From Mesorhizobium sp. (GTDB lineage Bacteria; Pseudomonadota; Alphaproteobacteria; Rhizobiales; Rhizobiaceae), in NCBI GenBank assembly GCA_004017535.1, contig SAJS01000024.1, positions 27,190 to 91,189 of the forward strand: 64,000 nucleotides of DNA. The letters are read 5' to 3'. Positions within the stretch are counted from its first letter, which is position 1. Each line of letters opens with the position of its first letter. The notes below the pieces were generated by a model, which saw only the letters and a program-made list of their open reading frames with translations, did not search any database and had not been told where the DNA came from. Both the position numbers and the translations under genes were made by a program. Shown here one piece after another: positions 8,542 to 17,122 of the stretch.

Positions 8542-10992
8542 ATGAAGGGCATTGGCCGACCACGGAAATCGCAGGCTGAAACTGGAGCCAGCCGCGCGGG
8601 GCGGGCGAGCAGTTCCCTTTCGCAATCAAGTCTTGCTGCGGGAGAAGGTGGACAGTCATTCGATTCCGTTGTGGAGCAGATGCGCTCTGGGGACGCCGAT
8701 AGGAGGCCCTCCTCCCTTCCAGTTGCGCGCGGTCCAGGCGATGCCCGCGAAAGTCTGCCAGGCGCCTCGATTGGCGAAGATCAAATCCTGAACGCACCGC
8801 CACGTGGAGCCGCTGCGCCACCACGCGGAACCGTAGCGCCACGTGGCGCAGCCGCAAGGCGGCGCGGTTCTCCCTCCATGTCTGAGGGCGAAGCCATGGC
8901 GCCGGTCGGTAGCCAACTATCAACCGCGCAGGTGGAAGGCACCAGCTCATCGTCAAATGAAGATATCAGTCCGACACAGCTCAGAATGAACAGTCTTGTT
9001 CAACAACTGACTGATTGCGAGGCTGCGGCCAGGAAAACCGACGTCCCCGAGGAGGCGGTGGAGCTGATCAGTCGGGTCGTCGATGCAGCCTCAGCAATTC
9101 TGGAGTACCGCGCTAGCCTGCCTGCGGCTGAGGCGCAGACAATTATGCCAGACGACAAGGTGCGTAGATGTTGCCAGATCGTGTGCGACGCCGCGAATGA
9201 AGTAGACAAACTTGGCCTGTCGACGATCACGAAATTGGACAAAAAGACCAAGAAAGCGGCAGGTATGGTCGATAAACTCTACTCCTACTCCCAGGCGGAC
9301 CGGCAGGAGCTGTTGATTTTAAATGTGGAGAACCACCATACGGCGGCAATTAAGTGGTGGGAAAAAAAGGCATGGCGCTCCGAACGGCAGCGATCCGCCT
9401 GCGCTGCCACCGCTAGCCTATCCAGTGGAACGCCCGTGATGCGGGAAGCCGAGCGGTGCGCACTGCGGCTGCGTGCCGGCTCGGTACTGAGTGTCAGGAT
9501 CTGGCTGGTCCGTGAGCGGATCGGTCTTGCGCGGGCCAAGATTGAACTGCGGGCGAGCAGGTTCGAGCCAGATTTGAAGGAACTCCTCGTCGGTCGAAAT
9601 GGAGTGGTGCAGCTGATGGCAAGCGCCGGTCAAGAAGCTCTTCGCGCCCTCTCTTTGGCGAAGGGCATAATGGATGATGGCAAAGCACTCAACGCTCATG
9701 ATTGCGCGGTTGTAGAAAAAATCATGGAGCGGCTTTCGGATTTTGGATTGGCGTTGCACGAGGTGCATACCAAGCTAAGCCATACCTACCCAGATGCCGG
9801 CCTCCCATTGAAACTGTTCGAACGGATCGTGGACGATGCATGGATCACTGCGCACGATGCCATGCACTTGTTGAACCTGCAGTCTCCGCCGTCAGCCATC
9901 ATGGCGCCACAGGCCCAGGCGGGCGCTGCGATGCCGGCCAGGGCAGGCGCTGCGATACCGGCTGACACTGCTGGTACGGCTGCAGTGTCAGAAGGCACTA
10001 CAGCGCGAAGGAAAGGGAAGTCAAAGCATAAGTCGGCAGCTCGCGCCGGGACTTCTGCCGCCGGGCAGCCATCAACACCAGTCGCTGCGAACGCCGGCAC
10101 AGTGCCAGCAGCCAAGGTTCTCGCGCGCTCGGATCAAGTTGCGAGTACACAGGTGAGAGCGCAAGAGGTGGCTGCGAGTTCGTCGGGGGCAGGCTCGACA
10201 ATCGGGGGCGCCGCGTTGTCAATGGAGGTATTGACGGAGCGGCTCAAACGATTGGACGAACTTTTGCAGTTCGATCTGGCCGGTCAGCAAAGCGTCGTCT
10301 CCCAAGTGCGCCAGATGAAGCCTGAGGAGGCCGGTAAGGTCGTGGACGATGTGGCCCAGTACCTGCGAGCCCAGGCCATTGAGATGCAAACCTGTCTCGC
10401 CGGGTTGCAGGGGCGTAATGTACGCCTGCTACTCACCTCCACCCAGCTACCCAAAGTGCACGAACGCACAGACCAGCTCAAAGGGTTGCTGAACATGGTG
10501 CTGGGACAGGCCAACGCATTGAATGAAGGAAAAGCCGGCATTACGACTGATTGCATGAAGACCTACGCATTTCCGGCGCAAAAATACCTGGAACATTTGT
10601 GCAATGCCGACGAATTGATGCCGCCGGAGGCACCGATCGCGCTGCGTGGCGAGCCAGGAAAGCTGTTTGAGATGAAGCTGCAGCCCAAGATGCTGGTCAA
10701 TGGTGCGATGCCGAGCCCGATGTGGGTGCACATCCACACGAGTCGCCCCGTCATGGCCAGAAACTTGGAAGGGCTGGCTGATTCCGAATTCACCGCTTGC
10801 CACGTTAAATCCAACGAACAGCGCGGCTACAATCGAGAGCGAGAGGAAGCCGATGCTAGGTCCGGTCGCGAGAAGGTCATAATTCATCGCGGCAAACTCA
10901 CCCCCGCTTTCTGTAAGTCCTTGTTGACCTCGGGGCTTGGCCGCCAACCACGCCATTCGCGTGCCGAGCTCCCGTCGGCGCAGGCTGCATGA
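8542..10992 (+). CDS. Large putative T3SS effector, function unknown
   Basis: 816 residues, starting at the ATG at 8542, which has GGAG seven bases upstream. The N-terminus (MKGIGRPRKSQAETGASRAG, then Ser-rich) has the Ser/Ala/Gly-rich, disordered character of T3SS export signals. A Pro/Arg/Gly repeat segment lies at about 85-109 (PPRGAAAPPRG). A helical domain of about 300 residues follows, then an Ala/Pro/Lys linker at about 450-530, then a second helical domain from about 560 to the end. No membrane segment or catalytic motif is visible. A tts box upstream and the location between nopC and nopP support an effector. It faintly resembles large helical effectors of the XopP/RipH type, but I cannot establish this. 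Confidence 0.75.
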   Translation: MKGIGRPRKSQAETGASRAGRASSSLSQSSLAAGEGGQSFDSVVEQMRSGDADRRPSSLPVARGPGDARESLPGASIGEDQILNAPPRGAAAPPRGTVAPRGAAARRRGSPSMSEGEAMAPVGSQLSTAQVEGTSSSSNEDISPTQLRMNSLVQQLTDCEAAARKTDVPEEAVELISRVVDAASAILEYRASLPAAEAQTIMPDDKVRRCCQIVCDAANEVDKLGLSTITKLDKKTKKAAGMVDKLYSYSQADRQELLILNVENHHTAAIKWWEKKAWRSERQRSACAATASLSSGTPVMREAERCALRLRAGSVLSVRIWLVRERIGLARAKIELRASRFEPDLKELLVGRNGVVQLMASAGQEALRALSLAKGIMDDGKALNAHDCAVVEKIMERLSDFGLALHEVHTKLSHTYPDAGLPLKLFERIVDDAWITAHDAMHLLNLQSPPSAIMAPQAQAGAAMPARAGAAIPADTAGTAAVSEGTTARRKGKSKHKSAARAGTSAAGQPSTPVAANAGTVPAAKVLARSDQVASTQVRAQEVAASSSGAGSTIGGAALSMEVLTERLKRLDELLQFDLAGQQSVVSQVRQMKPEEAGKVVDDVAQYLRAQAIEMQTCLAGLQGRNVRLLLTSTQLPKVHERTDQLKGLLNMVLGQANALNEGKAGITTDCMKTYAFPAQKYLEHLCNADELMPPEAPIALRGEPGKLFEMKLQPKMLVNGAMPSPMWVHIHTSRPVMARNLEGLADSEFTACHVKSNEQRGYNREREEADARSGREKVIIHRGKLTPAFCKSLLTSGLGRQPRHSRAELPSAQAA

Positions 10993-11534
10993 CAGGGCAC
11001 GTACTTTGGGGTCTAGGGCAGAATGCGGCCGGCCACGCTGTGAGTCAGCGAGCATTTCTCCTGGCCAAACCGCGAATGCCGCTGCGCGAGTTGCGGTCCG
11101 GCGATTGGAGTCGATCGGCTACCGTCAGGGCCGATTTGCGATGTCGCGTTACCTGCTGTTGACGTGGCGGCGTATCTTGCCTCCCATCCAACTTATCGCC
11201 GAGATCGCGCCGCCAAGATCGAGGCGGAAGGTCTTCCTGCGAGCGCGGAGCAGGCATAGCCGATCCGATCGGGATCGGCGCATCGCAACGACCCAACGGT
11301 GTGGTGGAGAAAATTGGATTCGGGAGAGCTCGTATCCAAGAGGCGGAGTTCCGGCCCGAATACAATCCGCTCGCAAGCACCCACGATGCGCATCCGCAGT
11401 TTATTGTCTGGGAGATGGGCTGGATTGCTCGGCGGCGCTGGCGCTAAGGCGGGGCTGTCGCCGGACAATTAGCATTCACTGCCAACAGCCTTGCAACCGT
11501 CACCAGTTGCAAGGCTCGGCGGCGGGTCGACAAA
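10993..11534. other. Gene-free stretch between the effector and nopP
   Basis: The effector gene and nopP converge here. Short frames exist on both strands but change frame or stop quickly. Fragments such as DVAAYLASHPTYRRDRAAKIEAE suggest a degraded gene on the plus strand; I do not recognise it. Confidence 0.35.
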
Positions 11535-12338
11535 TCACATGAAATCGTCGTCGGACCCGCTATCGCTGCTGTCGCTGTCCTCGGTTTTGTGGAGATAGAG
11601 TGGAGGTTTGCCTGCACGCTGCCACTCACCGGCACTGTTCTTCGTCCATTTGTCGGGATGCTGCGTAGGGTCAAGCACCAGGTCGCCATGATCCACTTCA
11701 ACAAACCCCATCGTCTGCGCGCGCGCTTGTGCTTCCGGATTAGCCGCACGCCAATTCAGCAACGGTCGGTCGCCGTCTATCCGAAGTTGATGCTCCAGCA
11801 GAATATCGCCCGCATTTTCGACGAGCGGATGGGCGACTTGAAGATCCACTATGGAAGTGACCTCAGTTCGACCAGGAAATTGTTCCCGCCAACTTTCCGA
11901 TTCGAACTCGTTCATGCTGAATCCGCCTTCCATTCTCAGCAGTCCGGCACTCCGGTCTCCCAATTGGTAACTGAAATATCGCGCGTGCTCCGTATCTCGA
12001 CGGATGCCATATTGCTGAGCAACGTCCGCGGTGCGCCTGGCTCGTGACGATACGAACTCCGAATACTCTTGAGGATTGTCGGCGATGTGCGTGATTTCAT
12101 CACCATGAAATTGCCTCACCTGTCTCCTGAAGGAAGTCCTGTTGATCTCCACCACAGGAGGTCGGGAATTGAGGGAGTATGCTTGGGGAGCCGCCGATGA
12201 TGAGGCGCCGCTACCTTCCGATCCGGATAAGTGCATTCGGGCAAATGTGTCCGCGAACCCTTCGCTTCCTGCATCCGATTGCTCGCCGGCATTATGCGCG
12301 CGGTAACTATCGGATGAGCCACCAATTCGACCATACAT
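11535..12338 (-). CDS. nopP: NopP, T3SS effector
   Basis: 267 residues, starting MYGRIGGSSDSYRAHNAGE, which is the recognisable N-terminus of NopP. NopP is delivered into host cells by rhizobial T3SSs, is phosphorylated by plant kinases and influences host range. The N-terminal 60 residues are Ser/Gly-rich (export signal); the middle is a compact domain (EITHIADNPQEYSEFVSS), and the acidic Ser/Asp tail (SDSSDSGSDDDFM) offers many phosphorylation sites. The start is the ATG at 12338, with AGGAG 11 bases upstream, a little far. It has its own tts box at 12403-12423. As in strain NGR234 (y4yP), it lies between rhcU and the nopC-nopA-y4yQ genes. Confidence 0.85.
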   Translation of the reverse strand: MYGRIGGSSDSYRAHNAGEQSDAGSEGFADTFARMHLSGSEGSGASSSAAPQAYSLNSRPPVVEINRTSFRRQVRQFHGDEITHIADNPQEYSEFVSSRARRTADVAQQYGIRRDTEHARYFSYQLGDRSAGLLRMEGGFSMNEFESESWREQFPGRTEVTSIVDLQVAHPLVENAGDILLEHQLRIDGDRPLLNWRAANPEAQARAQTMGFVEVDHGDLVLDPTQHPDKWTKNSAGEWQRAGKPPLYLHKTEDSDSSDSGSDDDFM

Positions 12339-12402
12339 GACGATTCGTACTCCTATGTTTCGCAACCGAGCTCAAGTTAGCACGGCTGTTCAACATAGGG
12401 CG

Positions 12403-12423
12403 CTTAGTTGACGACTAGCTGAC
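12403..12423 (-). promoter_or_regulatory. tts box upstream of nopP
   Basis: Minus-strand GTCAGCTAGTCGTCAACTAA begins at 12423. It matches the tts core well and is 65 bases upstream of the nopP ATG, reading toward it. Confidence 0.8.
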
Positions 12424-12694
12424 GAGGGCATTCCAACGGCTGCACCAATCAAATCCGCACTGCCGGCCTCAAAACCTCGGACTGCGCCACGCACCGGCCA
12501 GCAGAGGCTGAAAGGTCATGCCCGGAGGACTTGCCGTAGTTGCTGGGTGGCAGATCCGAGGGGAGTGATTGCCCCAGGCCCGCGGTTGCGCGGTTGGCCT
12601 GACAGAGACACTGGGGCACGGATGGCCAGCCGACATTTGCCACTAGCATGGAACCAGGTCAGTTTTGAACTGGGCAGTCGTGGACTTCCAATGA

Positions 12695-13732
12695 CTAGGC
12701 CAAGCCTGCGGCAAAGAATGCTTTCGCGACAGGCTGGAAATATTGCATAGGAACCGCGTGGCCGAGTTTTGTAGTGCTTATCAGCTGACGCGCTAAGACA
12801 TGGTCATGGACGATCGTCAGGCGTAGTGCCCGCGCCTCACTCAACACATGTGAAACGCGCTCACCTTCGGCACGGCAAACTAAGAACGGCACCCCGGTTT
12901 CACCGCGAACGTAACGCAGACCGATCAGGACCGCCCTTCCTGTTAAGACCAGCGTGGCGCGATGCACGCCAAGCGCAGGCTCGTCGGCCGCCTCCTCGCG
13001 GATGCGACGCTGTTCACCTTTCAACTCTGGCGCTCCTTGCTGATCCTTCGACTCGCGCGTCACTTCGGTATTGGTCATGCGCATTTCGCGCAGATACAAC
13101 GCGCGCTGGAGCAGGAGATCGATCAGTCCGCCGACCAGCAGTGCGCCGGCGCCAATTCCCATCAGCAATTTTGTCTCCATAAAGATGAGGCCAACACAGC
13201 CCATGCCGCAGATCGGCAGAGGGACCATTGTCTTCCACATCCCGAGAAGGACAATGGAAAAGGTTGCGCTGAGAACCAATACCTTGAACATGGTCTTGCA
13301 GACTTCGACCATGGAACGAGCAGACCCCAAGCGCTTCAGCCCTTCAAAGGGGTCAATTTTCTTAAAGCTGAGCTTCATCGGCTCCAGAGAGAAGACAAAT
13401 CCACCATTGGCTAGCAGGCTGGCCAAAATCACCGCGGCGACGAGGGTTCCAAGCAGCGGGCCAACAGCCGCGACGGTGAGTTGGACGAGCACAACCAATG
13501 CCTGCGGCACCGCGGTATCGAAAGGTAGGCTCTGCAACTTGGTGGCTAATAGGAGCGCTTCCCGGCATTTGTCCTCGATCACGCTGCCTCTTAGCCAAAG
13601 GTAGCCGAGCCCAGCGCAAGTCCCGACCGCGCGGACGAAATCGGAGCTACGTGGCAGCTGTCCTTTTTTGCGCGCTTCACTTAACTTCTTCGGGCTGGCG
13701 GCGTGTGTCTTCTCTTCACTTGTGTCGCTCAT
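12695..13732 (-). CDS. rhcU: RhcU, T3SS substrate-specificity switch (SctU/FlhB family)
   Basis: 345 residues. It has the typical N-terminus ([20 protein letters not shown]), four membrane segments between about 35 and 210, and a cytoplasmic domain. In SctU/FlhB the cytoplasmic domain cleaves itself between Asn and Pro of an NPTH motif, switching substrate class. Here the aligned residues 264-267 are TGRA, in the context [18 protein letters not shown], where the flanking IGLRYVRGE is standard. The frame is open throughout, so this is a substitution and not a frameshift. The ATG overlaps the rhcT stop by four bases. It is the last gene of the nopB operon. Confidence 0.9.
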   Translation of the reverse strand: MSDTSEEKTHAASPKKLSEARKKGQLPRSSDFVRAVGTCAGLGYLWLRGSVIEDKCREALLLATKLQSLPFDTAVPQALVVLVQLTVAAVGPLLGTLVAAVILASLLANGGFVFSLEPMKLSFKKIDPFEGLKRLGSARSMVEVCKTMFKVLVLSATFSIVLLGMWKTMVPLPICGMGCVGLIFMETKLLMGIGAGALLVGGLIDLLLQRALYLREMRMTNTEVTRESKDQQGAPELKGEQRRIREEAADEPALGVHRATLVLTGRAVLIGLRYVRGETGVPFLVCRAEGERVSHVLSEARALRLTIVHDHVLARQLISTTKLGHAVPMQYFQPVAKAFFAAGLA

Positions 13733-14547
13733 GGCAGCAATTTGTCGAACCACTCCAGCGCGCCGTTGGCTTGTGTGACCTCCAGTTTCATGCTCTCCAC
13801 CAGATAGGCAGCGTAGGTGACCATGAGAACTGGAAAGACAATGTTCTTGATTGCCGGAGACAGTTGGCTCGCCTTAAATTGCGGGGCAAAGCGACGCAGC
13901 AGCATCATCGATATATCAATCAGTATCAGGAAGAACACGACAGGCCCCGATACCAATAATGCCGTGCGCATTATGCGGTCGAGAAGCCCCAACAACTCCA
14001 TTGCTCCTGGCCCGCTCAGTGTCGGGTGAAACTGATACACCGGCCAGATCAAGTAGCTGCGGTACAGGACACTGATCAAAGTTTCCAGGCCTCCTGATCC
14101 GACGAATATGGCAATCGCAGTGATCCCCAGAAAAACGCCCATCGCGGAAGCCTGACTGTTCGTCGCGGGATCGGCCGAAGCGGTCGGGCTGCTGATGCCG
14201 CGTTGGTTGTCGATAAGCTCCCCGGCAGCCTGAAGGCCCCAAAGCGGAATGCCAAGAAAAGTGCCAAGGAGTACACCGACAAAAACTTCCTTGAATCCGA
14301 GCAGGGTTAGCTGGATCAGGCGTGTATCAGAATCCAGCGCCGGCAATCCGCCGCTGACGTGTGCCAGGCATGGTAGTGCGAAGCCAACAGCCAAACAGCC
14401 CCGGATCAGCCCACTGATCTGCGAGCGTGTGAATACGGGAAAGATCAGCATGATGCCCATCGCGCGGGCTGCCCCAAGACCTGCCGCAACGACGAGTTCG
14501 AGAGCCGTCTGGATCAGAATTTGAATATCGGCCGATGGCGCGTCCAT
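13729..14547 (-). CDS. rhcT: RhcT, T3SS inner-membrane export protein (SctT/FliR family)
   Basis: 272 residues with about six to eight hydrophobic segments and the conserved block [26 protein letters not shown] of the SctT family (residues about 112-137). Together with RhcR and RhcS it forms the export channel at the centre of the basal body. It starts eight bases after the rhcS stop and its own stop overlaps the rhcU start. Confidence 0.93.
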   Translation of the reverse strand: MDAPSADIQILIQTALELVVAAGLGAARAMGIMLIFPVFTRSQISGLIRGCLAVGFALPCLAHVSGGLPALDSDTRLIQLTLLGFKEVFVGVLLGTFLGIPLWGLQAAGELIDNQRGISSPTASADPATNSQASAMGVFLGITAIAIFVGSGGLETLISVLYRSYLIWPVYQFHPTLSGPGAMELLGLLDRIMRTALLVSGPVVFFLILIDISMMLLRRFAPQFKASQLSPAIKNIVFPVLMVTYAAYLVESMKLEVTQANGALEWFDKLLP

Positions 14548-14555
14548 GGGGCGGA

Positions 14556-14831
14556 CTAGTAGCTAAGTGTCATTGCGGGAAACTCGGTGAAGATCTGATC
14601 GGCTAGCTCTATGAGCGGGGCGCTTAGCACAGGAGCAAACAGCCCAATCACCGCGACAACGACCAGAAGCTTCACGGTGAGCGGCAAGCTTTCATCCTGG
14701 ATCTGCGTCGCCGCCTGGAGGATGCCGATGACGAGGCCGACAACCACTGATGCAATGAGCGGCGGTAGAATCCAGATCATGAAAACCACCAGTGATTGGC
14801 TCATAAGAGTAATGATGCTGTATTCAGTGAT
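14556..14831 (-). CDS. rhcS: RhcS, T3SS export protein (SctS/FliQ family), non-standard start
   Basis: About 91 residues with the two membrane helices and the loop [17 protein letters not shown] typical of SctS. By homology, translation should begin at the residue before [12 protein letters not shown] strong ribosome site, GGGAGG (14843-14838), stands six bases before that codon, but the codon itself (14831-14829) is ATC, not ATG. Either ATC is used, or the adjacent CTG at 14837, or the ATG at 14804, which would remove the first nine residues and lacks a ribosome site. The true start is therefore uncertain. Confidence 0.85.
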   Translation of the reverse strand: MTEYSIITLMSQSLVVFMIWILPPLIASVVVGLVIGILQAATQIQDESLPLTVKLLVVVAVIGLFAPVLSAPLIELADQIFTEFPAMTLSY

Positions 14832-14833
14832 GA

Positions 14834-15499
14834 TCAGCCTCCCGGTAACGTATAACTCAGCACAAGCCCATGCATCAATTTTGACCAACCATCAATGGCA
14901 ACAAACAAAAAGATCTTGAACGGGACAGATATAACAGTTGGTGAGACCATCGACATACCCATTGCCATCAAGATAGTTGTCACTATCAGATCTATAACAA
15001 TAAAAGGCAGATAAAGTAGAAATCCTATCTCAAATCCGCGCTTCAATTCTGATAGCAAGAAAGATGGTACAAGTATTGCAAAGTCATCGGGCGTGGCTGC
15101 AGCGTGCATTTCCTCTGGCCAGACCTTTTCTGTCGAAGATAGGAAAAATCGCCGCTGCTCTTCATTTGTGAATTTCTTGAGATGCTCGCGCAAGGGCTCA
15201 CTTCCGGCTTTAGCGGCGCTTACCCAGTCGTCGAATGTCTGATAGTGGAGCTTGGGATCCGACATGCGGTCATAGGTCTGCTCAGCAACGGGCGCACTAA
15301 CGAACATAGTGAGGATCATCGCCGCGGCGTACAGCACCACATTGGGTGGTATGGTCTGGGTCCCGAGCGCATTGCGGACGAGGAAAAGAACAATTGATAC
15401 CTTTACAAAGGCCGTTGTCGTGGCAACTGCTAAAACCAGCAGACCGAGTCCGGCGGTAACCGCAAGAAGCGCCAGGATTGTCGGCTGAGCTTCACTCAT
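14834..15499 (-). CDS. rhcR: RhcR, T3SS inner-membrane export protein (SctR/FliP family)
   Basis: 221 residues, starting MSEAQPTILALLAVTAGLGL. Four membrane segments are visible, along with the family signature (SELKRGFEIGFLLYLPFIVIDL at about 160-181) and PFKIFLFVAIDGW near the end. It builds the export channel with RhcS and RhcT. The start at 15499 overlaps the rhcQ stop by eight bases, which is why the longer open frame to 15580 is not used. Confidence 0.95.
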   Translation of the reverse strand: MSEAQPTILALLAVTAGLGLLVLAVATTTAFVKVSIVLFLVRNALGTQTIPPNVVLYAAAMILTMFVSAPVAEQTYDRMSDPKLHYQTFDDWVSAAKAGSEPLREHLKKFTNEEQRRFFLSSTEKVWPEEMHAAATPDDFAILVPSFLLSELKRGFEIGFLLYLPFIVIDLIVTTILMAMGMSMVSPTVISVPFKIFLFVAIDGWSKLMHGLVLSYTLPGG

Positions 15500-16556
15500 T
15501 GCATGCAAACCCGCCACGGAGCCTGATGCCCAGCTCTTCTCCGATGCGGACAATGTCGCCACGCCCGATACGCTGACCATTGGCCACTATGTCGACCGGG
15601 CCGTCGATCGGCCATCCAAGTTCAAAAATATGCCCTTCGCCGGCACTTCTTAATTCCCCAAGAGAAATAGGCCAGCGGCCGCATTCAAAGACAAGCACGA
15701 TCTCGACATCGTCGAGATCCTTAGTAAGCTCCAGTTGCGATCCGGGTTGTGTCATATGCGCATTCTCCAAAGGACACGGTCGCGGGCGGAAAGGCCCCCG
15801 CAAGATTAATTCATCGCCGTCAAGATCCGCCCCGGCGCACAACTGGCCGACAGCTAGGGTGATCTGGCCGCGGCCGAACGGCGCAATATCGGGCAACAAT
15901 GCATCACCGACACATGCGCTTCGAAGAAGCGCCGCAGGAAGGCGAAGCGTGCCGACCTCTCCTGCAACAATGAGCGGGAGCTCTGGAGGCAGCCCGCCCA
16001 GCTGCCGCGGCAACTGGGCAAGCAGTTCGCCTAGCGCGCGAAACGCAGGCGGTACTAAGCCGTCAAGAGGCGTGAACAGGAATAGACGGCCCTTGCCCTT
16101 GACCGCGCCGAAAATGATGTCGAGTTCAAGATGAGGAGCCAGCATCGTGGCTTCGCATACGCGCACGAGTTGCACGTTCAGACGCGTCGTCTCCTCCAGT
16201 CGAGTGACAAGCGGCTCAAGAGCGAGTTCGAGAATAAGCGAAGCAGTTGGCTCGGAAGGGAAGGCCAAGCCGTTCTGCACTGTCGTGATGAACTCCTCTA
16301 CGAGCGGGCGCGACAGCGACAAGATGACCGTTTCGGCTCCCACTCTCCAGACGCAGTCAAGCATCGGAATGGCAGCAGGTTCCTGCTGCCAGACAAGCCC
16401 TGCCGTTCGCACCGATAGCGGCACCTCGTTGATCCGGCTTTGAAACGGCGTGCGGGGCGCTGCTGTATCATTGAGCCACGAGACAACCGTGCGGGACAGT
16501 TTCAGAACTGGTTCGAACATGGCGGGTGTGACCGCAGCGGCTATCAAAGACTGCAC
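15492..16556 (-). CDS. rhcQ: RhcQ, T3SS cytoplasmic ring protein (SctQ)
   Basis: About 354 residues from the GTG at 16556. The C-terminal 75 residues are a surface-presentation (SpoA) domain (LDDVEIVLVFECGRWPISLGEL and ANGQRIGRGDIVRIGEELGIRL), which forms the cytoplasmic sorting platform. No ATG occurs near the expected start, and the open frame continues upstream inside y4yJ in another frame, which is unlikely to be translated. GTG 16556 gives the length expected for RhcQ, but an ATG at 16520 is possible; neither has a strong ribosome site. Confidence 0.85.
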   Translation of the reverse strand: MQSLIAAAVTPAMFEPVLKLSRTVVSWLNDTAAPRTPFQSRINEVPLSVRTAGLVWQQEPAAIPMLDCVWRVGAETVILSLSRPLVEEFITTVQNGLAFPSEPTASLILELALEPLVTRLEETTRLNVQLVRVCEATMLAPHLELDIIFGAVKGKGRLFLFTPLDGLVPPAFRALGELLAQLPRQLGGLPPELPLIVAGEVGTLRLPAALLRSACVGDALLPDIAPFGRGQITLAVGQLCAGADLDGDELILRGPFRPRPCPLENAHMTQPGSQLELTKDLDDVEIVLVFECGRWPISLGELRSAGEGHIFELGWPIDGPVDIVANGQRIGRGDIVRIGEELGIRLRGGFACNE

Positions 16557-16609
16557 GGTCGTGTCATTCGGACGACCTCTTGCGACTGTCGGATCCGGTT
16601 GCGCGGCAT

Positions 16610-17122
16610 TTAGGCAAGCGACCCCCTCGCATATTTCAGCAGTATCTCGTCGTCGGCCTCGATCTCGGCTGCGGCCTCCGAATGAGTCTCGACGGCGCGC
16701 CGCACGTCGTCCTCGATTTGTTGCCATTTGTCCCTTGCCGCCGAACATATGACCCATAGCTCCCTCGTCCTGGACGCCGCCATCTCAGCCTCCTCTTGAG
16801 CGATTTGGGCATCATCAAGCATCTGCCGTCTGGAAGTGATCTCAGCGGCAAGCTGTTCAGTGTGAAGGCGGTGACGGTCGAGCGCTGCGCTAGACAAGTT
16901 GTCGAGTGACATCAGATGCTGATAGAGCGCTGCTTCTGTTCTTGAACAATGTTGCTGTATCATTGCAAGCTCCCTAGCGGCATTTTGTACGGCTGAGGCG
17001 GCCACATCGCGCTGGGCTTCCTTCTTGGACAGCTCGCCAAGTGCACGACGCTCTTGCATTTCCTTCAGAAGCCGTAACCTCGAAGACTGAACCCAGTTCA
17101 CGCGGTCAGACGCGACATCCAT
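16610..17122 (-). CDS. y4yJ: Y4yJ, T3SS stalk protein (SctO/YscO-like)
   Basis: 170 residues, almost entirely charged and helical with heptad character (coiled coil from about 15 to 150). SctO proteins are short coiled-coil stalks that link the ATPase to the export gate. Sequence similarity within the family is very low, so the call rests on the position between rhcN and rhcQ and on the coiled-coil character. The start overlaps the rhcN stop by 25 bases. Confidence 0.8.
   Translation of the reverse strand: MDVASDRVNWVQSSRLRLLKEMQERRALGELSKKEAQRDVAASAVQNAARELAMIQQHCSRTEAALYQHLMSLDNLSSAALDRHRLHTEQLAAEITSRRQMLDDAQIAQEEAEMAASRTRELWVICSAARDKWQQIEDDVRRAVETHSEAAAEIEADDEILLKYARGSLA

Noticed and set aside
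15492-16757. Longer RhcQ starting at 16757
   Set aside because: The extra N-terminus would overlap y4yJ for about 150 bases and is Arg-rich, as expected from an out-of-frame reading.
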